Shown one piece after another: positions 10,801-20,240 of a stretch of 64,000 bases of DNA. Source of the DNA: Tritrichomonas musculus. Its lineage: Eukaryota > Parabasalia > Tritrichomonadida > Tritrichomonadidae. The notes beneath the pieces are model-generated. The model was not told where the DNA came from, searched no databases, and saw only the letters and a program-made list of their open reading frames with translations. The stretch spans positions 1,612,001 through 1,676,000 of the forward strand of contig JAPFFF010000003.1 in assembly GCA_039105265.1 (NCBI GenBank). The letters run 5' to 3'. The translations under genes and the position numbers were made by a program. The stretch's first letter is position 1, and each line of letters starts with the position of its first letter.

Positions 10801-13656
10801 ATTGGTGAATTTCGATGTTTAATAATCTTTGAAGATGACAAATCAGGTGAATTTATGATCGAAGTTATTGCAAAATCCACACATCCACCACCAACTGAAG
10901 TTGCCTCTGGCAAGCTGAAAGCAGAAGCCAACAAAACCTGTTCATATTCAATCCAAGTAGATCTCATCAACACCAACTTGATGAAGGCATTATCCTATTC
11001 AATAGAGAAATCGTCAGTTGTTGGTACCAACATTCCTGAGCGTAAGCTCAAAGATATGTTGATTCGACGGCAACATGAATTTGAAGGCTTATATAGACAG
11101 ACTTTTCAGTCTCAATCCTTCACAATTACGAATTCATCTCCAAATTTCTTCGAAGTACCAACAGAACTCACAATATGTAAACAATCTTTTTCATCTACCA
11201 TAACATCTGCAAACAATACTATCAAAACGTCTCCCAATTCCATCCATGTCACATTTAGTCCAATAAAAGCTGGTGATTATCCATGTCGTCTTCTTCTTCT
11301 TTCCCCTCATGATATCAGAATTCTCGCATTCAAAGGGATTGGCATAGCAGCCACCAAAGAGTTCAACATAACCTTTGCCTCAGTTGTTGGGAAGGCGATG
11401 AAGCAAGACATTCCTCTTCAAAACACATCTGACCAAGCGTGGAACTACAAGATCACCTTAACGGGCGACAAATCGTTCACTTCACCGACCAAATTAGTAG
11501 TCAAACCGAAAACCACCTCACCATTACCCGTCACTTTTCTACCGCGCCGAATTGGCACTTTTTCAGGTGAACTGACCATTTTTAACATAACCAAAGAAGC
11601 GACGGTTATTTATCGGCTAACGGGTGAAGTTGAGGAGTGTCCTGCCGAAGAGAAGATTGTTGTCAACTGCCAAGCCCGGCACACAACGAAGAAGACGATA
11701 AATGTCAAAACCGCCCTCATTAAAAGTGGCGAAGTTCAAGTGACGACGACGATTCCGATCATTAATTTTAATTCCGACTTTTCGGTTAGTGGCAGTGATA
11801 CGATGCAACTTTTTGAGTACGAGATTTATGCGCCGCGAAGTGGCATTTCAGCCGGCACGATCACCTTCACCGACACGAAGACGAAGAACTACATCTGGTA
11901 CATTTTGGAGATCCACGTTGATGCTCCTTCGCCCGAAGAGACAATTGAAGTGAAAACAGACGCAAGAAAAAGTGCAACCGTCAAGATACCGATAGCCAAT
12001 CCAAGGGAGGAGGAAGCCCAGTTCACCGTCGTTTTCTCCGACGATGACTTGTTTGGTGAAAAGACGTTCATCGCCGCGCCAAGCAAGACGACTGACTACA
12101 TCCTTGTCGTGTCACCTCTGAAGGCGATGAATCGTCTCTCTTCGGTCTACTTCTACAGCGACAACAACGGCGAGTTCTGGTACAAGATACACATTGAAGC
12201 GGCAGAACCCCCGGCAAATATTTTGGCCCCCCTCACTTCACCACTTGGCAAGTTTTCATCGACTTTCATCTCGCTTGAAAACCCGCTCGATAAAGTTGCC
12301 ACTTTTCGTGTCGATAACGATAACCTAACCGCTTTTCAGGTGATCTCAAAGCGGGTCCTGCAGCTCCTCCCCCTCGAGAAGAGGAAGGTCGAAGTCCGCT
12401 TCATCCCGACGTCGCTCGGCGTGAAGGAGACGGCGACCGTTTCATTCTGCTCGTCCGAAGTCGGCGACTGGATATACAAATTGAATGGTACCGGAAAACC
12501 GCCACAACCGCTTTCGCCAATCATTGTCTCGTCCGCGTTGCACACGATGTCCTCGGCACTCGTCCTCTTCACGAATCCCTTCCCGTATCCGTGCCGGTTT
12601 TCGGTTTCAATGGCGAAAAGTGAGTCCGATGAAGGTGAAATTTTCCGGTTTTTGATCAAAAAGAAGATATTCACGCTCAACTCGTTTGGCGAGGAATACC
12701 AGATACCATTCACCTTCCAACCGCCGTCTATAGGTCAATTCCAGACCAACATTGTGGTGGCCTCACTAGGTGATGTGAAAAAGTGCGAAAATAACGACAC
12801 CCAAATTCAATGGGTCTTTCCAATCATCGGAAATTCGCTCGTCGAGAAGGCAAGCGACGTCAAGGCCATCAAAGGTCGTGCCCAAGAAAGTTTTGAAGCA
12901 GTTTTCAATTTCTCTTTGGTCGGAGAGAAGGAACTTTTTGAATCGAACGATTACAAATTGAATGCAACCTTCTCAAAAGGTTTTGAATTTGTGAACTACG
13001 TCTTCGACGCAAAGGCAAAAAGTGTCACCAGAATTGACAACAAAACCGAAATAACCGTCGTCTTTTATTTGTCCCCACAACGGCCATTCCAAACCGTCGT
13101 TCCTTTCACAATTCAGAACCCGCTCGGCCAAGAATGGCAGTTCCAAATAGACCTTCGAATTGACCGTGGAAAACCAACGGCAACCGTCCAAATTGAAAGC
13201 CTTCTAAATAAGTCGGGATCAGCAACAATATCCGTCCCGGCAGTCTTCAGAGAGCAGACGCCCTTCCACGCCTACTTCGCAAACGGATCAGCGCTCGAGT
13301 TCCAAGTGACGCCAGAGCACGGAATCATTCAGCCTTCCTTCGCAATGACAGAATCGTGGACCGAGTTGCCGATCTCGGTCGTCTTCGCGCCAAAAATGTA
13401 CGGAAAAGTGCTGAAGGGACTCTTGGTGATCGACACAGTGAGCGCGCAGTTCATATTCGAGGTCGAGGGAAAGACGCCCGAGTACATCCCGCCTGTCATA
13501 CCTAACGGATCGAGCCTCGGAAGGCTGGACAACATGATCAAGCAGGAGGACCTGCAGAGAATGCAGCCAAAGAGAGACAAGAGGAAGATCATCAAAGAAA
13601 ATATCGAGTTCGCTAAAAAACCAAAAATCACTTCCCCTCAAATCAACAAGAAGTGA
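4894..13656 (+). CDS. CFAP47: CFAP47-like flagellar axoneme protein (ASH/MSP-type repeats plus CH-like domain)
   Basis: One uninterrupted frame of 2,920 residues. It consists largely of repeated immunoglobulin-like beta modules of the ASPM-SPD2-Hydin/MSP type, with recurring patterns such as VTITNNS, ISIAPG and VSYEAT. These fill about residues 10-450 and 630-1320, and resume from about 1730 to 2870. The middle is helical and includes a calponin-homology-like segment around 1610-1660 (motif ILKWISINYCG). The order ASH repeats, central CH-like domain, more ASH repeats and a length near 3,000 residues match CFAP47, an axonemal central-apparatus-associated protein. Hydin is the alternative but is usually longer. 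A lysine-rich tail ends the protein. Trichomonads have several flagella, so the gene fits. Its base composition is mosaic: the stretches around 6,250-7,600 and 11,400-13,640 are clearly more G+C-rich and C-ending in codon choice than the rest. Confidence 0.75.
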   Translation: MLRKNLIQVLPDSIVFRELAIGENDFADVYIRNTGNSSVRVRCSIDHKSPFRLSNEGTISIAPGLETKISVSYEATDANVYTTDLIVETQASKITIPIKAIPPGINITTDVSMIDIGKISINDEKKFIFSISNVGMKDGEFNIKCNSSNICINPNSGNLLPNQTQVINCSLKLNQPGDFDIPINILSQSIEKCKPVEVKGTALQNSISLMFEGKEISEFDFQTIYYHQKRIIQAKIVNNGLLKRSFVVFPTQDNPTTNQAGKSNLAKKTEEMVDTTFSAFPSEGLLEPNASEIISFIFQPEPEKTQMIDDLENLYNQFTFIEIVETGQKIDIQFIGKAVYHQVTLSSVDFTFGKCNANTKTTKKVTITNNSHFLPTHFELEQIAQFRFHPSKGEILPGKSKEVSIIFYPRNLGIFESSAKVLFLDGLFNKIINLIGECGNPDEKPFKRIPIYETDENAKFIVHHPDKRYSYGIEEIKQNTKKRLKFDSYITEQASKRAILTAKSQFLSKTVNEAKSELTRTIGQYTEEELDELVRQKVQEHEFQLQDDEKSLNLTHCDGLKPPEPPIKRKPSPLFILHPEKFGIIKDNNRSQTAFHSRKKMIVENQVLTKKKYKAKPSTPQEINDCARTLTPAQQLMVNASHEKLDLGTVSVFSVNSKPFSISNNLQQYVLVNLQIDCEELSETSPLTQVIPPHTVTNFDIKFTSKKPMNFLYTVHYIVNGHHSNTFSVAAQVVPIEVQLSRSIIEFRFAPDSITPVIKEFVTVTNNSIGAAQFNWTGMNNFFSISQISGTIEIGKILNFEITYSPTTHSHDETILTINVVGGPSRILRCIGDIGIPKLSLSKKIVGFGLIPIGITQTQSIRLKNSGDNDALFTVSHENLSEISVSPENGKVTAHDGLNFQINVKALQEHQINVPVKISIAGAQPIIFTITAKSEFPSVHLQNTEFEFGRHFVGSSAAMPVVLSNDGSIPAILYLDLSPHPEFHIEFPAELAEMDEHSNSITIVSDAVFVTKSDLKQISDTSSANSISEENLENDGSSDQQKKLGLVYKIYVLDNTTITFNLVFQPTHPADHSFELPFTMMNVISSSSYHLQPIVSAEAIQAPLWVSDSILNFDVSPIFDLSNPHSRPIVRQIWIRNDHKTSLDWRFDTSDSLFQDPAVFSIEPSNGTIECNQSKSIHLSFMPKEAIPYLTHLSIYVKIGDDENVIGQIQLTGVGTKYLYRMSTNHVCLPIVPLNVKSQMDIFVLNDAFIETNLKVNTAIDEKSFPLKINFPNGQKLEHTTDKLPVQISFQSSKSISFSTMVALIDDFGGVTTFEVLCATDNSMFTLYPFFSDKEITVKSGSGKPILYENKLPYKQLNELTARFLVTSDITELKDQIKNNWNPSFNDMMVQFILRYLNTLVMTSQINSFPADFIQNDFQLLTEMIRNLTNGKKIHSENDRSEGSKDAIGKRRDLVQKIIKYLESYGALLSSVKPEFLLSKADFLQIMRTRLNKQLLGLDYYDSPDISTLDQKVINEFTSSKAYSEALLSKMKIYDEIFNNLSMESWMIIIMQILKIFSLSKITPERFSKTNGVANSIKICQSLSAQNSSVDEMLSEVLRSKKSINASNIFSPSEGVILKWISINYCGMTNDLTKVVTTFDSLKDSLALSSLIKAHTTSIKMSMNENPTDRTSLLNNAIELTTALKELKLGFSPRTNEIIDGSSCLLVLTSAYLFETLPYFLPQSTLEFPTTLHKAITKNINVSNTSKAEICYTVTLESGSNYTLLNDSFVVGPNQSIDVPITFNARTIKPVSGRLTLTPSKPRFVDNSNTEETGNDKSTSQAISPESGRKPPPQMPLFSAPIVVDLMSNVSITQLDGTYRIEGLVYEPTKIVIPLKNLLGVPSTLRLISKITQIANEKGTKINQQMSLQEQVIDLLNNPIVNEAKGDEEETPIESYIRKHKMFIFSHNVIEFPSKDSEVELEVEFVPLTIGEFRCLIIFEDDKSGEFMIEVIAKSTHPPPTEVASGKLKAEANKTCSYSIQVDLINTNLMKALSYSIEKSSVVGTNIPERKLKDMLIRRQHEFEGLYRQTFQSQSFTITNSSPNFFEVPTELTICKQSFSSTITSANNTIKTSPNSIHVTFSPIKAGDYPCRLLLLSPHDIRILAFKGIGIAATKEFNITFASVVGKAMKQDIPLQNTSDQAWNYKITLTGDKSFTSPTKLVVKPKTTSPLPVTFLPRRIGTFSGELTIFNITKEATVIYRLTGEVEECPAEEKIVVNCQARHTTKKTINVKTALIKSGEVQVTTTIPIINFNSDFSVSGSDTMQLFEYEIYAPRSGISAGTITFTDTKTKNYIWYILEIHVDAPSPEETIEVKTDARKSATVKIPIANPREEEAQFTVVFSDDDLFGEKTFIAAPSKTTDYILVVSPLKAMNRLSSVYFYSDNNGEFWYKIHIEAAEPPANILAPLTSPLGKFSSTFISLENPLDKVATFRVDNDNLTAFQVISKRVLQLLPLEKRKVEVRFIPTSLGVKETATVSFCSSEVGDWIYKLNGTGKPPQPLSPIIVSSALHTMSSALVLFTNPFPYPCRFSVSMAKSESDEGEIFRFLIKKKIFTLNSFGEEYQIPFTFQPPSIGQFQTNIVVASLGDVKKCENNDTQIQWVFPIIGNSLVEKASDVKAIKGRAQESFEAVFNFSLVGEKELFESNDYKLNATFSKGFEFVNYVFDAKAKSVTRIDNKTEITVVFYLSPQRPFQTVVPFTIQNPLGQEWQFQIDLRIDRGKPTATVQIESLLNKSGSATISVPAVFREQTPFHAYFANGSALEFQVTPEHGIIQPSFAMTESWTELPISVVFAPKMYGKVLKGLLVIDTVSAQFIFEVEGKTPEYIPPVIPNGSSLGRLDNMIKQEDLQRMQPKRDKRKIIKENIEFAKKPKITSPQINKK

Positions 13657-14365
13657 TTCTGTTTTTTTTTTTTTTTATTTATTTATTATTTATTCATGTT
13701 ATAAAATATTATGTATTATATGAATTCTTTCTTCTAATTTTTTTTTTGTTATTTGTCACTTTTTTATGTAAAGTATTCAAAAAATTGTGCTTTGCCTTAC
13801 ACCATAACATCCAAATAGACGTATTTTACAAAACCGCCGAAGGTTGGAGGAACTTTGAGAGGTTATTTTGCTCAATGGAGGAACTTTGAATAGAAAGTTC
13901 CTCCAAACGGTCGCTTTGAGGTATGTTTAGATCAAATCTTTAAATAATTTAAATTGAAATGATCTTTCACGGCAAAGTAATATTAAAGTTTATTTTTATA
14001 TATAATGGGGATTTAGTAGTCCATTCTTTAAATATCTGAACTCCCTTTCAATTGTCCAAGTTTGCATTAAATTTTTATTGAAAAATTCGTTGTATAAGAG
14101 AAACATTCATATTATGAATATGAATCAAATTAATTTTGATGAGTTGTATCCAAAGCGTGAGTAAATATGTTGTATCTTAAAATTATCAAATTAAAATAAA
14201 ATAAAAATGAAACTAAAGAGCCGTTTTTTTATTTAATTTAATTAAGTAATTTAAGAAATGATTAAATTAAAAGTTGAAGAACTTAGAATCGAAAAAAAAA
14301 AGAAGAAAATAATATTTGAAAATAAAAAAAAATAACATGGTATTAAAAAAAAAACTATAAAATAA
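13657..14365. other. convergent intergenic region with hairpin and short repeats
   Basis: The region lies between two convergent genes. It starts with poly-T. A perfect inverted repeat of 12-base arms (TGGAGGAACTTT, 6-base loop) lies at 13876-13905, and a further direct copy of the arm is at 13844-13858. The rest is AT-rich without a supported gene. Confidence 0.55.
13876..13905. repeat. perfect 12-bp inverted repeat (hairpin)
   Basis: TGGAGGAACTTT, then loop GAATAG, then the exact reverse complement. The same arm sequence occurs as a direct copy about 32 bases upstream. It lies in the 3' region of the CFAP47-like gene, between convergent genes, so an RNA hairpin or a small mobile-element scar are both possible. 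Confidence 0.7.
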
Positions 14366-17300
14366 TTAACAATGAGACACAACGATATTGTAGGATGTCA
14401 ATTCTCCTGTTGGTGCTGCGAAAGTGACAAATGGGAAAATAGGATGAAAAGTCACCAATGAATTAGCAGGCACCAAAGGAGAATTCATCTCCATGAACAC
14501 TTTTCCTTGAGTTGAAACGATTGAAGGAGGCTGTGTCTTATTTGAATAAGCGATTAAAGGCAGCATCTGGTGGACGTTAAATGACGAAATTCCATATTTA
14601 CGTGACAAATAGGAAGTCGTTATCATTCCACTTGTAGTGTTCCACACGACAGCGTTACCCTTTGTAGTAGCAGCGTATAAAATATCACCACCATTTGTAT
14701 TTTTGGTGAGACTAATAATTTTTTCACCAGGTAATGAAAAACTCAAAGAAACATTAGAAACAGTGGATGAATAGGAAGTGATGGAACTGTTTAACGTAGA
14801 TGCAGGCGCGCGTGTGTCAAGCGATGTAATTAAACCATTCGAATAACCAACAACAATTACATTGGGATCGCTTGGATGAATGGACATCGCTGATACTTGT
14901 TTGTTATACTCTTTAACAAGACTATTGCTAATGTATTCACAAACAAGACGTTGGGTGGTCAAGTCCCAAACGCATATTTCATCAGAACCTCGACCAGTGA
15001 TAATATGACTTTGATAATTAGTACTACCTTCTTGTTCAAAGTCATTGGAAGTGAACAATAATGGAGTCTTTTCATCATTAAAGGTCGATGAACAACGCCA
15101 TAAAAAGCATGGTTCACTGTTCCTAGAATCCCATAATTTCATGCAGCCATCACAAGTAGCAAATGCACAAAGATACTTGTTAGAAGAACTAGCAGATGAT
15201 GATGATGATGAACCAGTTGAAGCACTAGATTTAATATCAGATAATTGATTTGGAGCTTTTTGGGCTTTTTGATTATCATATTTCGTTGAATCGAATTTTG
15301 TACGATTATTTGCATTATTATTAGTATTGGTGTAAATATTTGTGATAAATTTAAGATCAGATATATCACTCTCACTTGTCTTGATTTTATTGATAATAGA
15401 CAAGTTTTCATCGAATAAATAGACATTTCTGTCTTTGGTGGCAACAGCAAGATTCATCGATTCGTTGTCATGCGCAATAAATGTTGGTGATGAATTTGCT
15501 GATAGTCCACAGAGGTATTTTGATTGAGCACGAAGTTGGATGCTGATTCCAGGTACCTCGACGTTTCCTAGATTGGAAGATCTCATTGATTTCCTTCTTA
15601 TTTTTGAAGTAAACCGAGATTTCTCTATATCGTCGCTTTGAGGAAGAAACCATTGTCCATTCTTCGTCAATCTCTTTAATGATATGTTAAATAAGGCTTG
15701 TGAATCAGATTCAAAGAAAGTTGTTGATAATGATGAATCACATGAATATTCACTCGCATCTTCTTCTTTTGGTCCCAAGTTTGGATTGTGCAATTGGCCT
15801 GTATTGTCTTGTACATAAGATGAACTAGGCCCTATCGTTGTAGCGTTTGTTGTCGGTGATTTAGCACTGGAACTTGATGAATTCGAATTTGGTGGATCTG
15901 AATTGGAGTTGAAACAAGCTGAATTAATCGAGCTAGAGGCTGAATAAATATCCATCATTTGGTTTGGTACAGATGATTGGAAACTAGAAGATGCAGAAGT
16001 TGTACCGAAAGTTTGGTCAATTTGATTTGAAGGAGAAGATTGATTCACATTCAAAGCGTTATTGTTATTATTAGATGTTGTAGAAGCATCTTGTTGCTGT
16101 TGTTGTTGCTTTGCTTGAAACATATTTTTATTAAAATGAAGGAAAAAATTTCCTTTGGTCTTGGCTGTAGCATTTTGCTGTTGTTGTGATTGTTGGTCAC
16201 CTTTTGGTGATTTTGTAGGTTCAGTACTTTTTACATTATCATTATAATTAGTATTAATATTAGTATTGGCGTTTTTGTTTATATCGATTCCGTAATAATG
16301 TCGAGCTTTGATCGCTGTTGAACGAATTGCTGGATGTGGATCATGAGAGAAGTAATCAAGCATGAAAAGTGATAATGCATACATTCTGATTTTTACATCA
16401 TCCCTCTTGCAAACACTGTCAACAATTTTTGCGTAATTCTCGAAATTTGTTATTCCAAAGTCGAAGTTTAAAGAACCGTTACCATCAGACAAAAGTGAAT
16501 CATTACTTGATCCAAAAGTGTTGTTTAAGTTAGAATTCGATGATGAATTCAATAAAGGATGATTAGGAAGTGAGTTAGATGAATTTATTTCAGAAGCTTT
16601 GGCAGCAGCAAGAGCTTGTGCGTTTGCTGTAGATTTAACCAAGCACATCCATTCAGCAATAATATTTTTAAAGGAAAGAGTGTCAATATCCATCATTTCG
16701 TGTATTTTCATATGTAAATCAGTGATGGCTAATGAATCATTCTTATTTGCTTGTTGTGTAGAATTTCCGAGAATTAATTCGTACAGATTTCGACTTGAGG
16801 TTAGAAATCGAATAATGAAAAGAAGATATTGAAAACGAACCAGATAAGAAGCATCAGCAAATGAAGGGAAAGGAATAAAGAAGAGGGTTTTGTTAATCTG
16901 ATTTTCATCTTCAAAATCAAGTGTGCCGCAATTAAATTGTGGTGGTGATAAGTTTCCAAAATTCTCCAAATTATGAGTAATATTTGAAGGGCTTGATGAT
17001 GAATTCTTTGATAATGAATTAAATTTAATATTAATTGATGAAGCTGATGAATTGTTAGAACTGTTATTATTTGAGTTTTTCTTTCCCTTTTGTTGCATGA
17101 AGCAAGATAAAGAAGAAATAGTTGCTGCTCTGCATTGACAATCATTATGAAATATACAAGCAGCAACTTGCATGTGGATGCTGTCTCTACTGAAGTTTTC
17201 TTCATCAATTGAACTGTTATCAAATGTTTTCTTTAACAAAATTAATGACCAAGCAAGTAAATCAGGTGAAAAAGTGGGAATTGATTCCTTCAATTTTAGA

Positions 17301-19564
17301 AGGAAATCCCGACTTGAACAAAGAATCTTAACTGAACTGACATAATAAACAGCTGAAGCAAGAATTGCTGCAATATATGAAAGAGTAACTTGACTGAAAT
17401 TTTTATCAAATAAAAGAGATGGTAATTTTGAAAAGTCAGAATCTGTTTTAACTTCGAAAAATAAGCTCATATCAGTTTGCAATAAGGAAACTATAAGAAA
17501 ACATAAAGAATGAAATTCATCCTTTTTTATAACTCTTGGGTAGGTTGAATTACTAACAATATTCAAGTCAATTGTTGAACTATCATTGAAATATTTAAGG
17601 AGTTTCTTAAAAAGATGACCAAAAATGACCGACTTTTTCAATGATTCCCTGTTTTGAACACTTTTGGAGGCAAATTCAGCAAGACGTTTAATGGCATTAT
17701 AACTGATTTGCTCATCTGTTACTGAATCATAACTTGAAAGAGAATCATCGTCACATTTTAAGCTAGTAGAGCTTGAATTACTGGTCTTGGATTTAGATTT
17801 CAATTTGTTAGATGAAATCAAGTTATATGTGGATTGTTCAAAAGAACTGTAGGCAGAAGAAGAAGTATTGGAAGATGAATTTTGCATTAATGACAAATTT
17901 CTGTTTGAATCTTTTGTCATTTCTCCATTTTTGTTCTTGCCGCCAGTTGCATTCAAAAAAATAGCATGGCACATTAATGTAAGAATGACTTGCGTCATTG
18001 AATTTGTGTCTTGAGTAAGTGCCACTGATGATTTAGAATAATTTTGATTTGTTATTGAATTGAAAATGGTTGATACTCGCCAAAATAAATTTGTTGTAAA
18101 TGATGGTAAAGGTGATAAAGTCGATGTTATTAAGGTATCAATAATCGATGTCCATTCAAGCCAAAGTGGATGATTTCCAACTGCATCAGGAATGACTGGA
18201 AATGAAACTGGATGAATACTATATGGTCTTAGCAAGAACTGAGATAACATAAAGTGATAAAAAAGGGAGCAAACAAATGAATCTCCTCGGAAAATGTGGG
18301 AAAAAGTTGATGGTTTTACTAATTCTGAGGCAATTGAATCAGCAATTGAATGTAAAATATCTACTAATTCGTTTATTTTGCCATTATTAAATTTATTGAA
18401 ATTCTTTTTGACATATTCGAATGGCTCAGTTCCAAATTCTTCTGTTGTACTGTAATATTGTATAATATGGCATAAAATTGAAGTTTGAATTGGAGAAAGT
18501 AAACAAGATGTTAAAAAATCGCGTGGAAGCTTTGAGTTCTGGGGTAATAAATCTTCATTCATTGTAGCGCATAAGCAATACCAATCTTTCCATGATACTT
18601 GATTTGTTGCTTGGGCATCGTTGTTCGGCGTTTTTGGCGCAGTATTAGGATTATTATGAATAGTGCTTTCGTTTAGATGTTGTTTAGCGGTTTTTAAAAG
18701 GGAAGAAAAAAGAGAACCGGCTTTGTTGCAATCAAAAATAAAAATAGAAGGTGGTTTGATGTAATCCATAAGTTTATCAATTCGATATTTGACCATTGAT
18801 GAGCTTTTGCCTTCGCAAGTGTAAATACAACCATCAACTGGATCAGGGTAGCCAAATCCAACATAATGAAAAAGTATTCGTGCGTTTGGAATTTCTTTTC
18901 GTGCGTTTCGAATTGTATCAAGTTTATCGGCTGATGGCGATGCAAAATGAACAAAGCGAATTTGTGTTCTGTAGCTATTGTAAGCATCTTTATAAAAACT
19001 GTGAACAACTAATGGAAAATCACTTACATTAACAGTTGAATCAGATGACGCTGTTGCTACTGGATCTGGTAATTTGGATGAATCTTTTTCATTTTTACTT
19101 GTATTAAACTGTGGAAGCGTTTTTGTGGTATATGGAATTGCATTCCAAGCAATAAATCGTTTATTCGTATTATTATATTCTGAAACAATATCTTTATAGT
19201 GTGCTGCATGAGCAACATTAATTATAGCACATCCAATTGTTTCTTGTTTAACTTGTGATGATGCTGAACTTGGTGGTACAAAAGGTTTATTTAATTTTTC
19301 AAGATAAAAATCCTCGTCGTCAAAAGATGAAATGCTTGAAATTTGAGAGCGATCTGATACTTTTGAATCAATTGTTGAAAGGTGCTGTTGAATTGAAATA
19401 AAAGAAGAAAATGAGTCTGTTTCGCTGCTATTCTTATCTTTTGCCTTAGAATTAGATAAGTTATCATTAATCATATCATCTGAAGTTTCGCCAGCAGAGT
19501 AATAACTGTCATCATCAGATAATTCTGTAAAATCAATTGCGTTTGTTCTCCTTAAGGATCTCAT
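14366..19564 (-). CDS. RPTOR: Raptor-like TORC1 scaffold
   Basis: This 1,732-residue protein has the Raptor layout. An N-terminal caspase-like RNC domain lies at about residues 105-370, with the diagnostic stretch LFHYVGFGYPDP (animal and yeast Raptor have HYNGHGVPKP) and IFIFDCNKAGS (canonical VYDCSNAG). A helical, HEAT-like middle and a C-terminal WD40 propeller (about 1,400-1,732) follow, with repeats such as GRGSDEICVWDL and VVVGYSNGLITSLDTR. Raptor recruits substrates to TOR kinase in TORC1, which couples nutrients to growth. In the RNC region the position of the ancestral protease Cys-His pair is not that of an active enzyme, as in other Raptors. Unusually long Ser/Asn/Gln-rich stretches are inserted (about 560-630, 820-870, 1,040-1,330). 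The start at 19564 is an ATG followed by MRSLRRTN. Confidence 0.85.
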   Translation of the reverse strand: MRSLRRTNAIDFTELSDDDSYYSAGETSDDMINDNLSNSKAKDKNSSETDSFSSFISIQQHLSTIDSKVSDRSQISSISSFDDEDFYLEKLNKPFVPPSSASSQVKQETIGCAIINVAHAAHYKDIVSEYNNTNKRFIAWNAIPYTTKTLPQFNTSKNEKDSSKLPDPVATASSDSTVNVSDFPLVVHSFYKDAYNSYRTQIRFVHFASPSADKLDTIRNARKEIPNARILFHYVGFGYPDPVDGCIYTCEGKSSSMVKYRIDKLMDYIKPPSIFIFDCNKAGSLFSSLLKTAKQHLNESTIHNNPNTAPKTPNNDAQATNQVSWKDWYCLCATMNEDLLPQNSKLPRDFLTSCLLSPIQTSILCHIIQYYSTTEEFGTEPFEYVKKNFNKFNNGKINELVDILHSIADSIASELVKPSTFSHIFRGDSFVCSLFYHFMLSQFLLRPYSIHPVSFPVIPDAVGNHPLWLEWTSIIDTLITSTLSPLPSFTTNLFWRVSTIFNSITNQNYSKSSVALTQDTNSMTQVILTLMCHAIFLNATGGKNKNGEMTKDSNRNLSLMQNSSSNTSSSAYSSFEQSTYNLISSNKLKSKSKTSNSSSTSLKCDDDSLSSYDSVTDEQISYNAIKRLAEFASKSVQNRESLKKSVIFGHLFKKLLKYFNDSSTIDLNIVSNSTYPRVIKKDEFHSLCFLIVSLLQTDMSLFFEVKTDSDFSKLPSLLFDKNFSQVTLSYIAAILASAVYYVSSVKILCSSRDFLLKLKESIPTFSPDLLAWSLILLKKTFDNSSIDEENFSRDSIHMQVAACIFHNDCQCRAATISSLSCFMQQKGKKNSNNNSSNNSSASSINIKFNSLSKNSSSSPSNITHNLENFGNLSPPQFNCGTLDFEDENQINKTLFFIPFPSFADASYLVRFQYLLFIIRFLTSSRNLYELILGNSTQQANKNDSLAITDLHMKIHEMMDIDTLSFKNIIAEWMCLVKSTANAQALAAAKASEINSSNSLPNHPLLNSSSNSNLNNTFGSSNDSLLSDGNGSLNFDFGITNFENYAKIVDSVCKRDDVKIRMYALSLFMLDYFSHDPHPAIRSTAIKARHYYGIDINKNANTNINTNYNDNVKSTEPTKSPKGDQQSQQQQNATAKTKGNFFLHFNKNMFQAKQQQQQQDASTTSNNNNNALNVNQSSPSNQIDQTFGTTSASSSFQSSVPNQMMDIYSASSSINSACFNSNSDPPNSNSSSSSAKSPTTNATTIGPSSSYVQDNTGQLHNPNLGPKEEDASEYSCDSSLSTTFFESDSQALFNISLKRLTKNGQWFLPQSDDIEKSRFTSKIRRKSMRSSNLGNVEVPGISIQLRAQSKYLCGLSANSSPTFIAHDNESMNLAVATKDRNVYLFDENLSIINKIKTSESDISDLKFITNIYTNTNNNANNRTKFDSTKYDNQKAQKAPNQLSDIKSSASTGSSSSSSASSSNKYLCAFATCDGCMKLWDSRNSEPCFLWRCSSTFNDEKTPLLFTSNDFEQEGSTNYQSHIITGRGSDEICVWDLTTQRLVCEYISNSLVKEYNKQVSAMSIHPSDPNVIVVGYSNGLITSLDTRAPASTLNSSITSYSSTVSNVSLSFSLPGEKIISLTKNTNGGDILYAATTKGNAVVWNTTSGMITTSYLSRKYGISSFNVHQMLPLIAYSNKTQPPSIVSTQGKVFMEMNSPLVPANSLVTFHPIFPFVTFAAPTGELTSYNIVVSHC

Positions 19565-20240
19565 TTTTTTAAATTCTTCAATACCGAAAAACGTTTTTAT
19601 GTCAAAAATTAAACTTGTCGATCAAATTTCTGGATTTTTTCAAATTGATTTTCTTTTCAAAAAATGAAAAATTTTTATTTAAAATTGTATTGAATGATGA
19701 TATCAAATGATCTGGAGTTTTTTTGCTCATGTTCATATTAACTTCACTTGTACTGGTAATTATGTGTTGATTCTTTTACAAAAATATAAAAATTAGTACT
19801 AAACGCCATGTATAAGAAAAAAATATTTTTATATTTTGATCACAAAAAAAATTTATTAAATTCAAATCTAAAAATCATTTATAAAAATGTATGAAAATTA
19901 GATTTGAAGCTATATAATAAATAAAATTCAAATTAAATTAATTGATTTCATTTGATTTGATCCATTTTCATATAAAAAGTAATGGTGTGTTGATAAATGA
20001 AGTTAGACCATAAAAGAATGGATTTTTAATGGTTTATTTTATTTTTTTATGTTAAAAAAATGAGCAAAAATAACGGTCGTTTTATTCACAAATAAACGTT
20101 TTTCTCACAAATTTTTTTTTTTTTTGAACTTCATACAAGAAAATTAAATAAAACATTGAATTTTCCTTTTTAATTATCATAAAAAGATGTTAAAATTCAA
20201 TTGGTATTCAAAATAGTTGCTGTAAGGAAAAATTTAAAGA
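19565..20240. other. divergent intergenic promoter region
   Basis: An AT-rich spacer lies between the divergent Raptor (minus) and CK1 kinase (plus) genes. It has T and A runs and no supported gene or RNA. Both promoters must lie here. Confidence 0.5.

Noticed and set aside
12336-13641. Several 70-125-codon minus-strand frames under the 3' part of the CFAP47-like gene
   Set aside because: They arise because this part is G+C-rich and so has few stops; none shows a family motif.
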